DNA of 46,445 nt from Acidimicrobiales bacterium (GCA_025463985.1 JAODBM010000196.1:1-46445), one strand, 5' to 3'; counted from the stretch's first letter, positions 1-8,709 are shown. Translations and numbers: made by a program. The notes: generated by a model from the letters alone, not told the origin.

Positions 1-206
1 CGTGGAGGCCCGGCCGGGGGCGCCGGCGGACGCGACCGGTCCGATCGCGGGCCTGCGCCGGGCTCGGGGACGAGCCAGTCCGGCCCGGGTGGTGGGGGGC
101 TCGCCGGCGACCGCACCGGTCCAGGGCTCGACCAGTCGGGGCGCCGCGGCTGGTCCGGCGATGGTGCGTCGCGCCAGCCGAGGGGACGGTCGGGCGGGGT
201 TTCCAT
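1..206 (-). CDS. N-terminus of proline-rich protein, runs off the left edge
   Basis: Reading leftwards from an ATG at 204-206, the minus strand stays open to the window edge, giving 68 residues starting METPPDRPLGW. The segment is rich in Pro, Arg, Ser and Asp with recurring PDW motifs (RRPDWSSPGP, PGPDWLVPEPG). An AGGA sits 8 bases before the ATG, a plausible ribosome site. Such disordered proline-rich heads commonly precede membrane domains in Actinobacteria, but the domain that would identify the protein lies outside the window. It follows the YceI gene on the same strand after 84 bases and could be co-transcribed. No function can be assigned. Confidence 0.45.
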   Translation of the reverse strand, partial: METPPDRPLGWRDAPSPDQPRRPDWSSPGPVRSPASPPPPGPDWLVPEPGAGPRSDRSRPPAPPAGPP

Positions 207-290
207 GCGGCTGATCCTGCGCTCCCAGGTCGAGAGCGTCCTCGGAGTCCTCTGGGAACTCGCTGAGAGTCGGGCGGGCCCCGACTTGGA

Positions 291-1019
291 TCAGGCCTTG
301 GCGAACACCAGCAGGAACTCGAGGGTGCCGGTGTCACCCGTGATCGCCGGGCCCGCGCTGGGGTTGTTGATGCCCCAGTCGGCGAACGTGATCGGGATCG
401 ACCCGTTGACCTGGATGGTGGAGCCGGAGCGTTGCGCCTTCACGTCGAACGTCACCGAGCGCTTGGTGCCGTGGAGCATGAGCTCGCCGGTCGCCTTCGC
501 GCTCACCGGCACCCCCGGGGCCGGGAGGGAGCCCAGCGCGATGGGGCTCGTCAGGCGAAACGTGGCCGTCGGGAACTGGGCCGTGTCCATGATGCGACCC
601 TGGAACTGCCCGTCACGCTGCGACCGGTCGCTGCTCACCTGGGTCATGTCGACGCTGAAGCTGGCGGCATCGACGGTCGAGCCGGTGATGGTCATCGTGC
701 CGGTGATCGCCGTGGTCCGACCGACCGCAGTCGTGGACTGCCCGAGCAGCGTCTCCTTCACCCGGTACCCGGCAGTGGAGCCACAGGCCGCCTTCCACGC
801 GCCGTCCACGGCCGGGGCCGCCCCGCCACTGGCACACGATGCCGTCGTGCCCGACGCCGTTGCGGCCGAGCCCGATGAGAGCGCCAACGGCGCTGGGGCC
901 TTTCCTTCGATGAAGTGGATGTAGACGTAGGGACCGCCGACGGCCAGCACGGCGACGACGATCACCAGGCCGACCAGCGCTCGCGCCCACCGCCGCTTGA
1001 TGGTTGCGATCAGGCTCAT
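291..1019 (-). CDS. Membrane-anchored YceI-family lipid-binding protein
   Basis: This 242-residue protein has a short cytoplasmic head, one hydrophobic helix at about residues 12-34, a Ser/Ala/Thr-rich linker, and a YceI domain from about residue 80 to the end. The domain carries typical features: GYRVKE near its start, TGTMTITGSTVDAASFSVDM, SDRSQRDGQF and the late TGELMLHGTKRSVTFDV strand. YceI proteins are extracytoplasmic lipocalin-like barrels that bind isoprenoids or other lipids, so this one probably sits on the outer face of the membrane. A second YceI domain occurs at 14.3 kb, fused to heme and copper modules. The ligand is unknown. There is no enzyme gene beside it that would explain the substrate. 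Confidence 0.85.
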   Translation of the reverse strand: MSLIATIKRRWARALVGLVIVVAVLAVGGPYVYIHFIEGKAPAPLALSSGSAATASGTTASCASGGAAPAVDGAWKAACGSTAGYRVKETLLGQSTTAVGRTTAITGTMTITGSTVDAASFSVDMTQVSSDRSQRDGQFQGRIMDTAQFPTATFRLTSPIALGSLPAPGVPVSAKATGELMLHGTKRSVTFDVKAQRSGSTIQVNGSIPITFADWGINNPSAGPAITGDTGTLEFLLVFAKA

Positions 1020-1192
1020 GTCGGGTCCCCCGGTGGTCGGCTGCGAGCAGCGCGATTGTTGCGCTCGCAGGTTCCTGCGCGCGCCCGGTGGCCACCTGTG
1101 GGTTCCCTGTGAAGTTCCGAAGGACAGGCCGCGGCTCGGTGCCTCTCGGCCCCTTCACGCCCGTCTCGGTACCTCCGCCGGTGCCTCGCGGC

Positions 1193-2401
1193 CTACGCGA
1201 CGCCGGCTGCCGGCTGCGGTTCGGCCCGCTCCGCGTGGCGCGCGTAGGCCCAGCCCGGGCCCCGCACCACGAAGCCGAGGCGGTCGCGCCACGAGGTCGC
1301 GCCGCGCACGTCGCGCAGCATGTCGGCGTGCTCGTGGGTGGCGATGCGCGCCGGGTTGTACGAGTCGATGTTCTTGGTGAGCCCGTAGACGACTGGCTCG
1401 GCCTCGCGCTCGAACGTGCCGAACAGCCGATCCCAGATGATGAGGATGCTGCCGTGGTTGCGGTCGAGGTACTGCTTGTTGCTGCCGTGGTGGACCCGGT
1501 GGTGCGAGGCGGTGTTGAAGACCTCCTCGATCGGGCCCAGCTTCCCGATCGCGTCGGTGTGGATCCAGAACTGGTACAGCAGGTTCACCCCCCGCGCCGT
1601 CTCGATCACCTCGGGGCACACGCCCGCGAGCGCCAGCAGGCTGATCGGCAGGAACACCCCGAACGCATCGGCGACCGGCTGGCGCAGCGCGGTGGAGAGG
1701 TTGTAGTGCTCGCTCGAGTGGTGCACGACGTGAATGGCCCACAGGAAGCGGCTCTCGTGCATCAACCGGTGGTTCCAGTAGTAGATGAAGTCCCAGGCCA
1801 GCACGGCCCCGGCGACGGTCAGCGGGCCGGTCCCGAGGTCACGCCGGCGGCGCCCCCACATGCGGGAGAGGCTCGTGCGGCTGGCCCACGCGGTGGTGAC
1901 GGCGACGCCGCCGGCTGCGACGGCCGTGAGCCCGGCGGACGAGGCGACCCGTCGGGCGATCCGGGCGGCGCGTCGGCGGCTGGCGCGACCAGGGACGTCG
2001 TGGTCCACCGGGCTGACGGCCGTCGCGGCGGCCAGGTCACGCGGTGCGAGGACGCCGGCTGGCGGCAGCGGGCCCTCGTTCGCTCGCGCCAACAGGTCCG
2101 CAGCCGTGGTGACGACCGCGGCGCCGAGCGCGGTGGCCACGAGGGCCTTGCCGTAGCGACCCTTGCCCGGCGTGACCGGACCCAGCAGCTTCGGCATGAT
2201 CAGCGGGGCGACGAGGCTGGCGGTCCCCATCGCCAGGCTGGCGATGGTGTCCCGTCGCTCGTAGTCGCTGCGCGATGGCCCCTGCTGCGCAGCGCGGCGC
2301 TTCGTCCAGGCGTACTCGGCGCCCATGCTGCCGAAGTAGACGGGGACGGCGGCGACGGTGAGATCCACGAACGGGCTCCTGGCAGACGACAGCTCGCACA
2401 T
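1193..2401 (-). CDS. Sterol desaturase / fatty acid hydroxylase family protein
   Basis: A 402-residue integral membrane protein with the histidine clusters of the di-iron fatty acid hydroxylase superfamily: HRLMH at 211-215, HVVHH at 224-228 and HRVHH at 301-305, with a further His in RNHG at 316. Hydrophobic stretches lie around 54-75, 85-105, 155-172, 194-208 and 245-265. Members hydroxylate or desaturate sterols, carotenoids or fatty acyl chains using O2 at the membrane. The roughly 190-residue region before the first His box is longer than in small bacterial members. A GGGGG run five to six bases before the ATG supports the start. The substrate cannot be read from sequence. The gene lies 51 bases downstream of a membrane protein on the same strand, so the two are probably one unit. 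Confidence 0.85.
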   Translation of the reverse strand: MCELSSARSPFVDLTVAAVPVYFGSMGAEYAWTKRRAAQQGPSRSDYERRDTIASLAMGTASLVAPLIMPKLLGPVTPGKGRYGKALVATALGAAVVTTAADLLARANEGPLPPAGVLAPRDLAAATAVSPVDHDVPGRASRRRAARIARRVASSAGLTAVAAGGVAVTTAWASRTSLSRMWGRRRRDLGTGPLTVAGAVLAWDFIYYWNHRLMHESRFLWAIHVVHHSSEHYNLSTALRQPVADAFGVFLPISLLALAGVCPEVIETARGVNLLYQFWIHTDAIGKLGPIEEVFNTASHHRVHHGSNKQYLDRNHGSILIIWDRLFGTFEREAEPVVYGLTKNIDSYNPARIATHEHADMLRDVRGATSWRDRLGFVVRGPGWAYARHAERAEPQPAAGVA

Positions 2402-2452
2402 TCTGCCCCCGCCGCACGTCGGTCGCCGCGGCCGGAGCGCCGAGCCGGTGCG

Positions 2453-3181
2453 TCACCGGGTCGGCAACCAGACCGGCTCGTCCGGCCGCGCTGCGGCGGG
2501 CGCAACCCACGGCTCGGAGGCCGCCGGGTCCAGCCGCGCGCTCGCCCAACCCAACACGACGCCGTAGATCAGGTGACCCACGAGGCTCGCGGCGACGGTG
2601 GTCGGGGTGACTGGGAACAACCCGGTGTGGGCGTTGCGCTCCACGACGGCCACCGCCATGAGGTTGACCCAGACCACCGTGCCGAAGATGGTCCCGTGCG
2701 CGACGCGGGTCCGCGTCGGCTGACCAGGCCGGGAAGCGACGACGAAGCACACGCCCATGAGCCCGCCGTCGCCGAAGTAGCGCCAGACGTAGCCGAGCAC
2801 CCAGTTGCCGCGGTGACCGCCCAGGGCCCAGCGGCCGATGCGGGGGATGAAGTCCTCCCACACCCCCAAGGCCACGAGTGGCAGGCGAAAGAGGTCGTAC
2901 ACGGTCACGGCGATGAGGCCGGCCATGAGCCCGCGCAGCCACACATGGCGCAGCTGCCGGTCCCGGGCCAGCACGACGACCGTGACCGCCAGCGTCGGGA
3001 GCACGAGGACCCCCGCGCCGAGGGGCAGCGCCACCATGCCCAAGAGGTGGAACCCGAGCGCCACCATCGGCGCTAGCGAGGCGGCCACGAGGAAGGCGCG
3101 AGCCGGTGGGATCGATCGGCGACGAAGCTGGTGGAACCTGCCTGGGCGGGGACGCCGGGTGTGCAACAAGAGTGGTTTCAT
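2453..3181 (-). CDS. Multi-pass membrane protein of unknown function
   Basis: This 242-residue protein has five or six predicted membrane helices (about residues 30-48, 50-72, 80-100, 130-150, 168-186 and 195-215), a basic N-terminus (HTRRPRPGRFHQLRRR) and a Pro/Ala-rich tail. Recognisable stretches are GGHRGNWVLGYVWRYFGDGGLMG and the late LVGHLIYGVVLGWA, which recalls small actinobacterial membrane proteins of unassigned family. GAGAG lies upstream of the ATG. It is followed after 51 bases by the sterol-desaturase-family gene and may assist it, for example as a membrane partner, but that is only proximity. No catalytic motif is visible. Confidence 0.6.
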   Translation of the reverse strand: MKPLLLHTRRPRPGRFHQLRRRSIPPARAFLVAASLAPMVALGFHLLGMVALPLGAGVLVLPTLAVTVVVLARDRQLRHVWLRGLMAGLIAVTVYDLFRLPLVALGVWEDFIPRIGRWALGGHRGNWVLGYVWRYFGDGGLMGVCFVVASRPGQPTRTRVAHGTIFGTVVWVNLMAVAVVERNAHTGLFPVTPTTVAASLVGHLIYGVVLGWASARLDPAASEPWVAPAAARPDEPVWLPTR

Positions 3182-3343
3182 CGAGCTCTCGTTTGGGTAC
3201 AGGGTGCGGTTCTCGGCGGAGAGACGGAGTTCGGGGCGCGCGCGTTACGCGAGCGACCGTGACCCCGGCGCACCGGCCGCCGACGCAGCACTGCAGTGCA
3301 CTCGTCGAGCTGAACGACCGAGCGGAGCCGACACGCCCGCTCG

Positions 3344-3379
3344 GCTGCGCTCAGCCGTGGTCAGCTGCGCTCAGCCGTG
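3344..3379. repeat. Two tandem copies of a 16-base motif, 20-base period
   Basis: GCTGCGCTCAGCCGTG occurs at 3344-3359 and again at 3364-3379, separated by GTCA. The second copy contains the stop codon of the aldo/keto reductase (3371-3373). The first copy therefore looks like a small tandem duplication just past the gene end. Confidence 0.8.
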
Positions 3380-4357
3380 CTGCCAGAACCGGTTCTGCAA
3401 CGAGCGCAGGCCTGGGAGCGCGGCCTCGTCGAGCGCGGCGAGGTCGTCCTCGTCAATGCTCCACCCGAGCGCGCCCGCGTTCTCCTCGGCCTGCTTGCGG
3501 TTCTTGGCTCCGGGGATCGGCACCGCGCCCTTGGCCATGACCCAGTTGAGAGCCACCTGGCTGGGCGCCTTGCCGCCGTGCTTCTCGCCGATGCGGCGCA
3601 GCTCGGCCACGATCCGGTCCACCTCCGCCATCGGGTGGTTCGAGAACGTGCGCTTGCCGGGCGGCGGGTTCGCGGCCGAGTACTTGCCCGTCAGCCGGCC
3701 CTGGCCGATCGGTGAGTAGGCGAGCGGCAGGACGCCGAGCTCGGCACACGTCGCGAGCAGGCCGTTGGTCTCCGGTGCCCGCCGCAGCAGCGAGAGCTCG
3801 ATCTGGTTGGTCGCCAGGCGCAGCCCTCGCTTGCGCAGCTGGGTGTCCATCGACCGCGTCTCCTTGGCCGAGTAGTTCGAGACACCGACGGCCTTCACCA
3901 GGCCAGCCTCATGGGCGGCGGCGAGCGCGTCGGCCAGCGCGGCGTGCGAGCGCAAGCTGATCGGTCCGTGCAGCTGGTAGAGCTCGACGGCCGGCACGCT
4001 CAGCCGGTCGAGCGAGGCCCGCAGCGCGGCGAGGAGCGCCTCGCGCACGCGGAGCTTCCACGGGGAGGGCATGAACTTCGTCGCCAGCAGGACCTTGCCG
4101 GCTCGTTCCGGGTCGGCGGCGCGCAGCTCGCCGATGATGCGCTCGCTCTCGCCGTTGCCGTAGACCTCGGCGGTGTCGAAGAACGTCGCCCCGGCGTCGA
4201 TCGACGCTTCCCAGGCCTCGCGGATCGAGTCGCGCGTCAGGTCGGAGTCGTAGCCACCCATGCCCCACGTCGAGCGGTCCCCCCATGCCCACGTGCCCAC
4301 GCCGAGGGCCGGGACCTGCACGTCCGTCCCGCTGAGGGTTCGCCCAGTTGCTGCCAT
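3371..4357 (-). CDS. Aldo/keto reductase
   Basis: A 328-residue TIM-barrel NADPH-dependent oxidoreductase of the AKR superfamily. The catalytic tetrad is present: Asp61 and Tyr66 in DTAEVYG, Lys94 in ATKF and His130 in YQLHG. Later signatures are GVSNYSAKE, NQIELSLL, LAYSPIGQGRLTGKY and the coenzyme-binding GAKNRKQAEENAGA near the C-terminus. The length is normal. The enzyme reduces aldehydes or ketones in the cytoplasm; the closest general resemblance is to the YajO/PdxI-like AKRs, including plant L-galactose dehydrogenase-like forms, but the substrate is not deducible. It is transcribed away from the DJ-1/PfpI gene with a gap of 42 bases on the same strand, so the three genes 6032 to 3371 may be one unit dealing with reactive carbonyls. 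That grouping is inference. Confidence 0.88.
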   Translation of the reverse strand: MAATGRTLSGTDVQVPALGVGTWAWGDRSTWGMGGYDSDLTRDSIREAWEASIDAGATFFDTAEVYGNGESERIIGELRAADPERAGKVLLATKFMPSPWKLRVREALLAALRASLDRLSVPAVELYQLHGPISLRSHAALADALAAAHEAGLVKAVGVSNYSAKETRSMDTQLRKRGLRLATNQIELSLLRRAPETNGLLATCAELGVLPLAYSPIGQGRLTGKYSAANPPPGKRTFSNHPMAEVDRIVAELRRIGEKHGGKAPSQVALNWVMAKGAVPIPGAKNRKQAEENAGALGWSIDEDDLAALDEAALPGLRSLQNRFWQHG

Positions 4358-4399
4358 GGGCGCACCGTACCGGCCGGGCAGCCGGGCGTGCGGGCCCGC

Positions 4400-5137
4400 T
4401 CAGCGGCCGGCGAGCAGGTCCAAGAAGCGGCGGGCGAACAGGTAGGCGTCGCCGGGCCACCGGGCCGACAGGTAGCGGCCGTCCTCGACCACGAACGCGG
4501 GCCCGTCGTCGACGGCCGTGCCGCGGCGCAACGAGCGAGGGCCCGGTTCGAGCTGGGACGGGTCGTCGAGGGCAGCGCGCACCTCGTCCTCGACGTAGGC
4601 CGGATAGGTCCGGTAGTAGCGGCCGAGCCGCCAGGCCGTGGCGAGGTAGGCGCTGCGCTCCATGGTCTTCGGCAGGCAGGTGGTGCGGTGGCCGGCGATC
4701 ACGCTGCGGCCGGTCGGGTCGACCGTGCGGGCCAGCACGAGCACCCCGTGGCAGATCGCGGCGACGGGCCGCTCGAGCGCCCACAGCTCGGCCACCTTGC
4801 CCTGCAGGAGCGCGCTGCCGAGGTACTGGCGCATGCCCGGCGCGTGACCTCCCGGCAGGAGCAGACCGTCGTAGTGCGCGGGCTCGATCTGCGCCCAGGT
4901 GATGGGCGACCGGAAGGCCGCGTCCTCGGTGAGCTGGCGGTAGAACGCCTTGGGCTCGGGCTCGGCGCCCAGCCGGCCGAAGATCACGCCGATCAGCAGG
5001 CGGGGATCGCCGGCGGGACGGGCGCCGTGCTCGGTGGCGAACGTGACGTCGTGGCCGCCGTCGGTCAGCAGGCGCCAGGGAACCGCCACCTCGGTGACGT
5101 CGAAGTCGCGATCGGGCAGCGGGACCAGGACGCGCAC
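4400..5137 (-). CDS. DJ-1/PfpI family (class I glutamine amidotransferase-like) protein
   Basis: The protein shows the DJ-1/PfpI fold: VRVLVPLPDRDFD at the first strand, EVAVPWRLL, LLLPGGHAPGMRQ, and the nucleophile elbow AAICHG with the reactive Cys at residue 129 of the 245-residue form. Relatives act as glyoxalase III, chaperone-deglycase or ThiJ-like hydrolases. I start it at the GTG at 5135-5137, right before the first strand and 16 bases after the upstream gene's stop. An ATG at 5222-5224 would add 29 residues of low-complexity basic sequence and overlap that gene by 71 bases. The C-terminal half is longer than in minimal PfpI proteins and ends with LFARRFLDLLAG. The likely role is handling reactive carbonyls or stress, inferred from family and the adjacent aldo/keto reductase. 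Confidence 0.78.
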   Translation of the reverse strand: MRVLVPLPDRDFDVTEVAVPWRLLTDGGHDVTFATEHGARPAGDPRLLIGVIFGRLGAEPEPKAFYRQLTEDAAFRSPITWAQIEPAHYDGLLLPGGHAPGMRQYLGSALLQGKVAELWALERPVAAICHGVLVLARTVDPTGRSVIAGHRTTCLPKTMERSAYLATAWRLGRYYRTYPAYVEDEVRAALDDPSQLEPGPRSLRRGTAVDDGPAFVVEDGRYLSARWPGDAYLFARRFLDLLAGR

Positions 5138-5153
5138 GCGGTCAACGTAGTGG

Positions 5154-6032
5154 TCAGGGCGCGCGCGGGCCGGTGCGTCGATCGGCCGGCTGGGGCGCTG
5201 GTGCCCGCGCCGGCTCGACCTCACCGAAGCGCGACAGCGAGAGCGCGCCGAGGATCGTCAAGGTGAAGCCGAGCACCGCGACCGCCACCAAGCCGTGACG
5301 CGGCCGTTCGCCGAGCACGAGCAGGCCGAACGCGGCGGGGAGCAGCGTCTCCGTCGCGGTCATCAAGCCGGTGGCGGACGTGACCGAGCCGCGCTGGAGC
5401 GCGGTCGCGAACAGCAGCAAGCCAGTCACGCCGGCGATGGCCGCGGCCCAGGCCGCGGGGTTGCGCACCAGCGCGAGCGGCGAGAGGTCGACCAGCACGC
5501 GGATGCCGGTGTTGCCGACACCGAACGCGCTGCCCGCGATGGCGCCCAGCAGCGCGGCCGTCGACGGGCCCCGCAGCCGACCGGCCGCCGCCCCCATGGC
5601 CACCAGGAGCACGGCGACCGCCAAGAGCCCGACCCGGAGGTGCAGCGCCGTCGAGGGCGGCGCTTCTGGGCCAGCGGTGACGGCGAGCAGGGCCAGCCCC
5701 ACCATGACCAGCCCGATGCCGGCCCACTCACCACGGGCGAGGCGGTTGCCGAACACCCGCGAGGCGAGGACCGCGGTGACCGCGACGCTGGAGGCCACCG
5801 CCGCCTGGACGATGAACAGCGGCAGCCGCCGGAGCGCGATGACGGTGCACACCGCGGCCACGACGTCGAGGGCGAGGCCGGCGACGTAGCTGCGCTGCAT
5901 GGCCAGCCGAGCCAGGAGGCGAGGATCGACGCCGACCGACGAGATCGTGCGGCGTGCGCCATGCGCTTGGAGCACCGACGCCACGCCGTAGCACGCCACC
6001 GAACCCAGCGCCGCCAGCAGGCTCAGGGTCAT
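5154..6032 (-). CDS. DMT-superfamily (NIPA/EamA-like) membrane transporter
   Basis: A 292-residue protein with about nine or ten hydrophobic helices throughout, a two-fold internal layout and typical DMT features: GSVACYGVASVLQAHGAR at the first helix, RRLPLFIVQAAVASSVAVTAVLA, GEWAGIGLVMVGLALLAV at the end of the first half, and LLPAAFGLLVLGERPRHGLVAVAVLGFTLTILGALSL closing the second. The pattern resembles the actinobacterial branch related to NIPA magnesium transporters, but the substrate is uncertain. The tail after residue 265 is polar and Pro-rich. Its stop lies 16 bases before the DJ-1/PfpI start, suggesting co-transcription. Divergent from the acyltransferase gene at 6133, with a 100-base shared upstream region. 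Confidence 0.75.
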   Translation of the reverse strand: MTLSLLAALGSVACYGVASVLQAHGARRTISSVGVDPRLLARLAMQRSYVAGLALDVVAAVCTVIALRRLPLFIVQAAVASSVAVTAVLASRVFGNRLARGEWAGIGLVMVGLALLAVTAGPEAPPSTALHLRVGLLAVAVLLVAMGAAAGRLRGPSTAALLGAIAGSAFGVGNTGIRVLVDLSPLALVRNPAAWAAAIAGVTGLLLFATALQRGSVTSATGLMTATETLLPAAFGLLVLGERPRHGLVAVAVLGFTLTILGALSLSRFGEVEPARAPAPQPADRRTGPRAP

Positions 6033-6132
6033 GCGGTCACCCTAGGCAGCCGCGGGCTGCCGTCCCGCGTCCAGCCCGACCGCGACGGATAGCGTCTGGC
6101 GCCGACCGACGGCGCGAGTCGAGGAGGTGACC

Positions 6133-7512
6133 GTGGCACCCATGCCGCTGACCGACGCCATGTTCCTGCTGGGCGAGACGCGCGAGCACCCGATGCACGT
6201 CGGCGGGTTGCAGCTGTTCACGGCCCCCGAAGGCGCCGGGCCGGACTTCCTGCGGCAGCTGCACGAGGACGTCCTCGAGCATGACGACGTGAGCCCCCTC
6301 TTCCGGAGGCGCGCGTACCGGTCGCTGACGACGCTCGGACAGTGGGCCTGGGGTGACGACCCGCAGATGGACCTCGAGTACCACGTGCGCCACTCGGCGC
6401 TGCCGCGACCCGGTCGCATCCGCGAGCTGCTCGCGCTCACGTCCCGACTCCACGGCACGCTGCTCGATCGCAATCGACCGCTCTGGGAGGCCCACCTGAT
6501 CGAGGGTCTCGAGGGGCGCCAGTTCGCGGTCTACACGAAGATCCACCACGCGATGTTCGACGGCGTCGCCGCGCTCCGACTCCTGGGCCGTGCGCTCTCG
6601 GAAGATCCCGACGAGCGCGACGCTCCCCCGCCGTGGGCCTTGCCGCCGCGCCCGCGGCGGACCGGCAGCGTCGGCTCGGCCGACGCGCTGTCGTTGCCGC
6701 AACGGGCGGCCACCGGCGTGGCCCGCGCGGCCAGCGAGATGGTGGGCGTGGGCCAGGCGCTCGTGACGATGGTGCAGGAGGCGCTGCACGACCAGGCGGC
6801 GTCGCTGCCGTTCCAAGCGCCGCGCACGATGCTCAACGTGCCGATCACCGGTGCCCGCCGGTTCGCGGCGCAGTCGTGGTCGCTCGACCGGGTCAAGCGG
6901 GTGGCGAAGGACACCGGGTCGACGCTCAACGACGTCGTGCTGGCCATGAGCGCCGGAGCGCTGCGCGCGTACCTCGACGAGCAGGGCGAGCTGCCCGAGC
7001 AGTCGCTGATCGCCATGGTGCCGGTCGCTCTGCGCAAGGCCGAAGACTCCGACGCCGGCGGCAACGCCGTGGGCACGATCTTGTGCAACCTCGGGACCGC
7101 GATCGTCGACCCGCTCGACCGGCTCGACCTCATCCGCACCTCGATGGCGCACGGCAAGGCCGCCCTGTCGGGTCTGAGCCCGACACAGATCACGGCGATC
7201 AGCGCGATCGCCATGGCACCGCTGGCGCTCGCTCCGCTGTACCGGTTCGAGGGCGTGATGCCCCCACCGTTCAACGTGGTGATCTCGAACATCCCGGGCC
7301 CACGCCGGCCGCTCTACTGGAACGGCGCCCGCCTCGACGGCGTGTATCCGCTGTCGATCCCGACCGACGGCCAGGCGTTCAACATCACCGTCACCAGCTA
7401 CGACGATCACCTCGAGTTCGGGCTGACCGGCTGTCGCCGCCGCGTCCCCCACCTGCAGCGCATGCTCGCCCACCTGGAGACGGCCTTGGCCGAGCTCGAG
7501 GCGGCCGCCTGA
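6133..7512 (+). CDS. Wax ester synthase / diacylglycerol acyltransferase (WS/DGAT)
   Basis: A 459-residue member of the bacterial WS/DGAT family, which transfers acyl-CoA to fatty alcohols or diacylglycerol to make wax esters or triacylglycerol storage lipid. The active-site motif HHAMFDG (His138, His139, Asp143) matches HHxxxDG. Other family features are the N-terminal PLTDAMFLLGET, DRNRPLWEAHLIEGL, the NDVVLAMSAGALR stretch, the PVALR region and NVVISNIPGPRRPLYWNGA near the end. I chose GTG at 6133 because GAGGAGG ends five bases before it; GTG at 6127 overlaps that site and ATG at 6142 is also possible. The length is normal. The following YceH-type gene is convergent, 18 bases away. Neighbouring P450 and desaturase genes fit a lipid-storage or lipid-modifying neighbourhood. 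Confidence 0.93.
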   Translation: MAPMPLTDAMFLLGETREHPMHVGGLQLFTAPEGAGPDFLRQLHEDVLEHDDVSPLFRRRAYRSLTTLGQWAWGDDPQMDLEYHVRHSALPRPGRIRELLALTSRLHGTLLDRNRPLWEAHLIEGLEGRQFAVYTKIHHAMFDGVAALRLLGRALSEDPDERDAPPPWALPPRPRRTGSVGSADALSLPQRAATGVARAASEMVGVGQALVTMVQEALHDQAASLPFQAPRTMLNVPITGARRFAAQSWSLDRVKRVAKDTGSTLNDVVLAMSAGALRAYLDEQGELPEQSLIAMVPVALRKAEDSDAGGNAVGTILCNLGTAIVDPLDRLDLIRTSMAHGKAALSGLSPTQITAISAIAMAPLALAPLYRFEGVMPPPFNVVISNIPGPRRPLYWNGARLDGVYPLSIPTDGQAFNITVTSYDDHLEFGLTGCRRRVPHLQRMLAHLETALAELEAAA

Positions 7513-7530
7513 CCCGACCAGGTCGCGGGG

Positions 7531-8568
7531 TCAGCCCTGGCGCGTCAGCCGCGCCCGCAGATGATGGGTCAGCGGTTCGCCGACGGCGGCCATCGCCAGC
7601 TCGTAGGTGAGGGCGTCACCGTCGACGCGGTAGCGCCGCTCGACGGCGGTCACCTCCTTCGCCGACGAGGTGCCGGCGACACAGGTGCTCGCGAGCACGA
7701 GCTCGGTGTCCTCGACGAAGCCCTCGGCCACCTCGACCACGCCGAACCCATGGGCCACGACGAGCTCAACCGACCCGTCGGCGAGGAGACGGACGAAACC
7801 GCGCTCCCCGTGCAGGGCCCGGCCGTCGTCGACCGCCCGCGTCGCCGACGAGTAGGCGAGCAGGGGCTTGCCAGGCACCGGCCGAAGCTCGATCTCCTCG
7901 GTGTAGGCGAAGCCCTCGATCGTCGGGAACTCGCCGGCGCCGGCACCCACCCAGCGGCCGACGAAGGCGCCGAGCGCGGCGACCTCAGCGGTCGCCACGG
8001 GCGCGAGCGGCGCAGACGGCGCCCGCTCGGTCGGCAGCGCACCCACGGCGGTGGCCGCGGGAGGCGGCGCGTCGCCCGACAGCAGGTGCAACCAGCGCGC
8101 CTCCTTGTGGCCCGGCTGGCGCGGGAGCTGGCGCACGAGCGCCGGCTCCCGCCGACCCAACGCCACCAGCGCCACCTCCACCTCGTCCAGCGAGCGGAAC
8201 CGGTGCAGGCGCTCGGCGCGCGACCGCAGCTCACCCGGCGTCTGTGGCCCGCGCAGCAGCAACAGCGTGAGCACGGCTCGCTCGGGACCCGCCAGCTCGA
8301 GCGCCTCGTCCACGACCTGGCGGAACTTGATCGACCGGGCGCCGTGGCTGGCGTGCACCATGCGGGCCAGCCCCGCGGCTTTGAGCCGCTCGACGGCTGC
8401 CATCGCTTCGGTCTCGCTGAGATCCAGGATCGGGTCGCGACCCGATGTCTGGTTGCACGCGGACACGAGCGCCTTCAACGTGAGCGGGTACGTCGCGGGC
8501 ACCGTCAGCTCCTTCTCGAGGAGGCTGCCGAGCACGCGCACGTCGATGGGGCTGAGCACGGCGTCCAT
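7531..8568 (-). CDS. YceH (DUF480) winged-helix protein fused to a nitrobindin-like domain
   Basis: This 345-residue protein joins two domains rarely seen together. Residues 1-165 are YceH/DUF480, a pair of winged helices: LSPIDVRVLGSLLEKELTVPATYPLTL, then the invariant-looking ACNQTSGRDPILDL, RSIKFR, LLLLRGPQTPGELRSRAERLH and EVEVALVAL. A Pro/Ala linker of about 30 residues follows. Residues 198-345 look like a nitrobindin/FABP-like barrel: FVGRWVGAGAGEFPTIEGF, LLAYSSATR, VELVVAHGFGVVEVAEG, SAKEVTAVERRYRVDG and the final ELAMAAVGEPLTHHLRARL. The His pair 335-336 occupies the position of the heme-binding His of nitrobindins. The fusion is open without interruption. It suggests a regulator or accessory that senses heme, NO or peroxynitrite. 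The start is the ATG before the YceH domain; its ribosome site is weak. Divergent from the P450 gene by 141 bases. Confidence 0.82.
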   Translation of the reverse strand: MDAVLSPIDVRVLGSLLEKELTVPATYPLTLKALVSACNQTSGRDPILDLSETEAMAAVERLKAAGLARMVHASHGARSIKFRQVVDEALELAGPERAVLTLLLLRGPQTPGELRSRAERLHRFRSLDEVEVALVALGRREPALVRQLPRQPGHKEARWLHLLSGDAPPPAATAVGALPTERAPSAPLAPVATAEVAALGAFVGRWVGAGAGEFPTIEGFAYTEEIELRPVPGKPLLAYSSATRAVDDGRALHGERGFVRLLADGSVELVVAHGFGVVEVAEGFVEDTELVLASTCVAGTSSAKEVTAVERRYRVDGDALTYELAMAAVGEPLTHHLRARLTRQG

Positions 8569-8709
8569 GCACCGCACGCTAAGAGGTGCGGCGCCCGACC
8601 CGCTCCCGGCGAGACCCGTCGACGGCGCCGAGCTGCACTCCGCTCGGCCGACGGCCGCCGCTGCGCCTACGTTGCGGGGACCGCTCACCCGTCTCACGAG
8701 GAGGCCCGC

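Noticed and set aside
1004-3076. Long plus-strand open frame of 690 codons
   Set aside because: It is antisense to the sterol-desaturase-family and membrane-protein genes, has Arg/Gly/His-rich composition typical of shadow frames in GC-rich DNA, and shows no domain.
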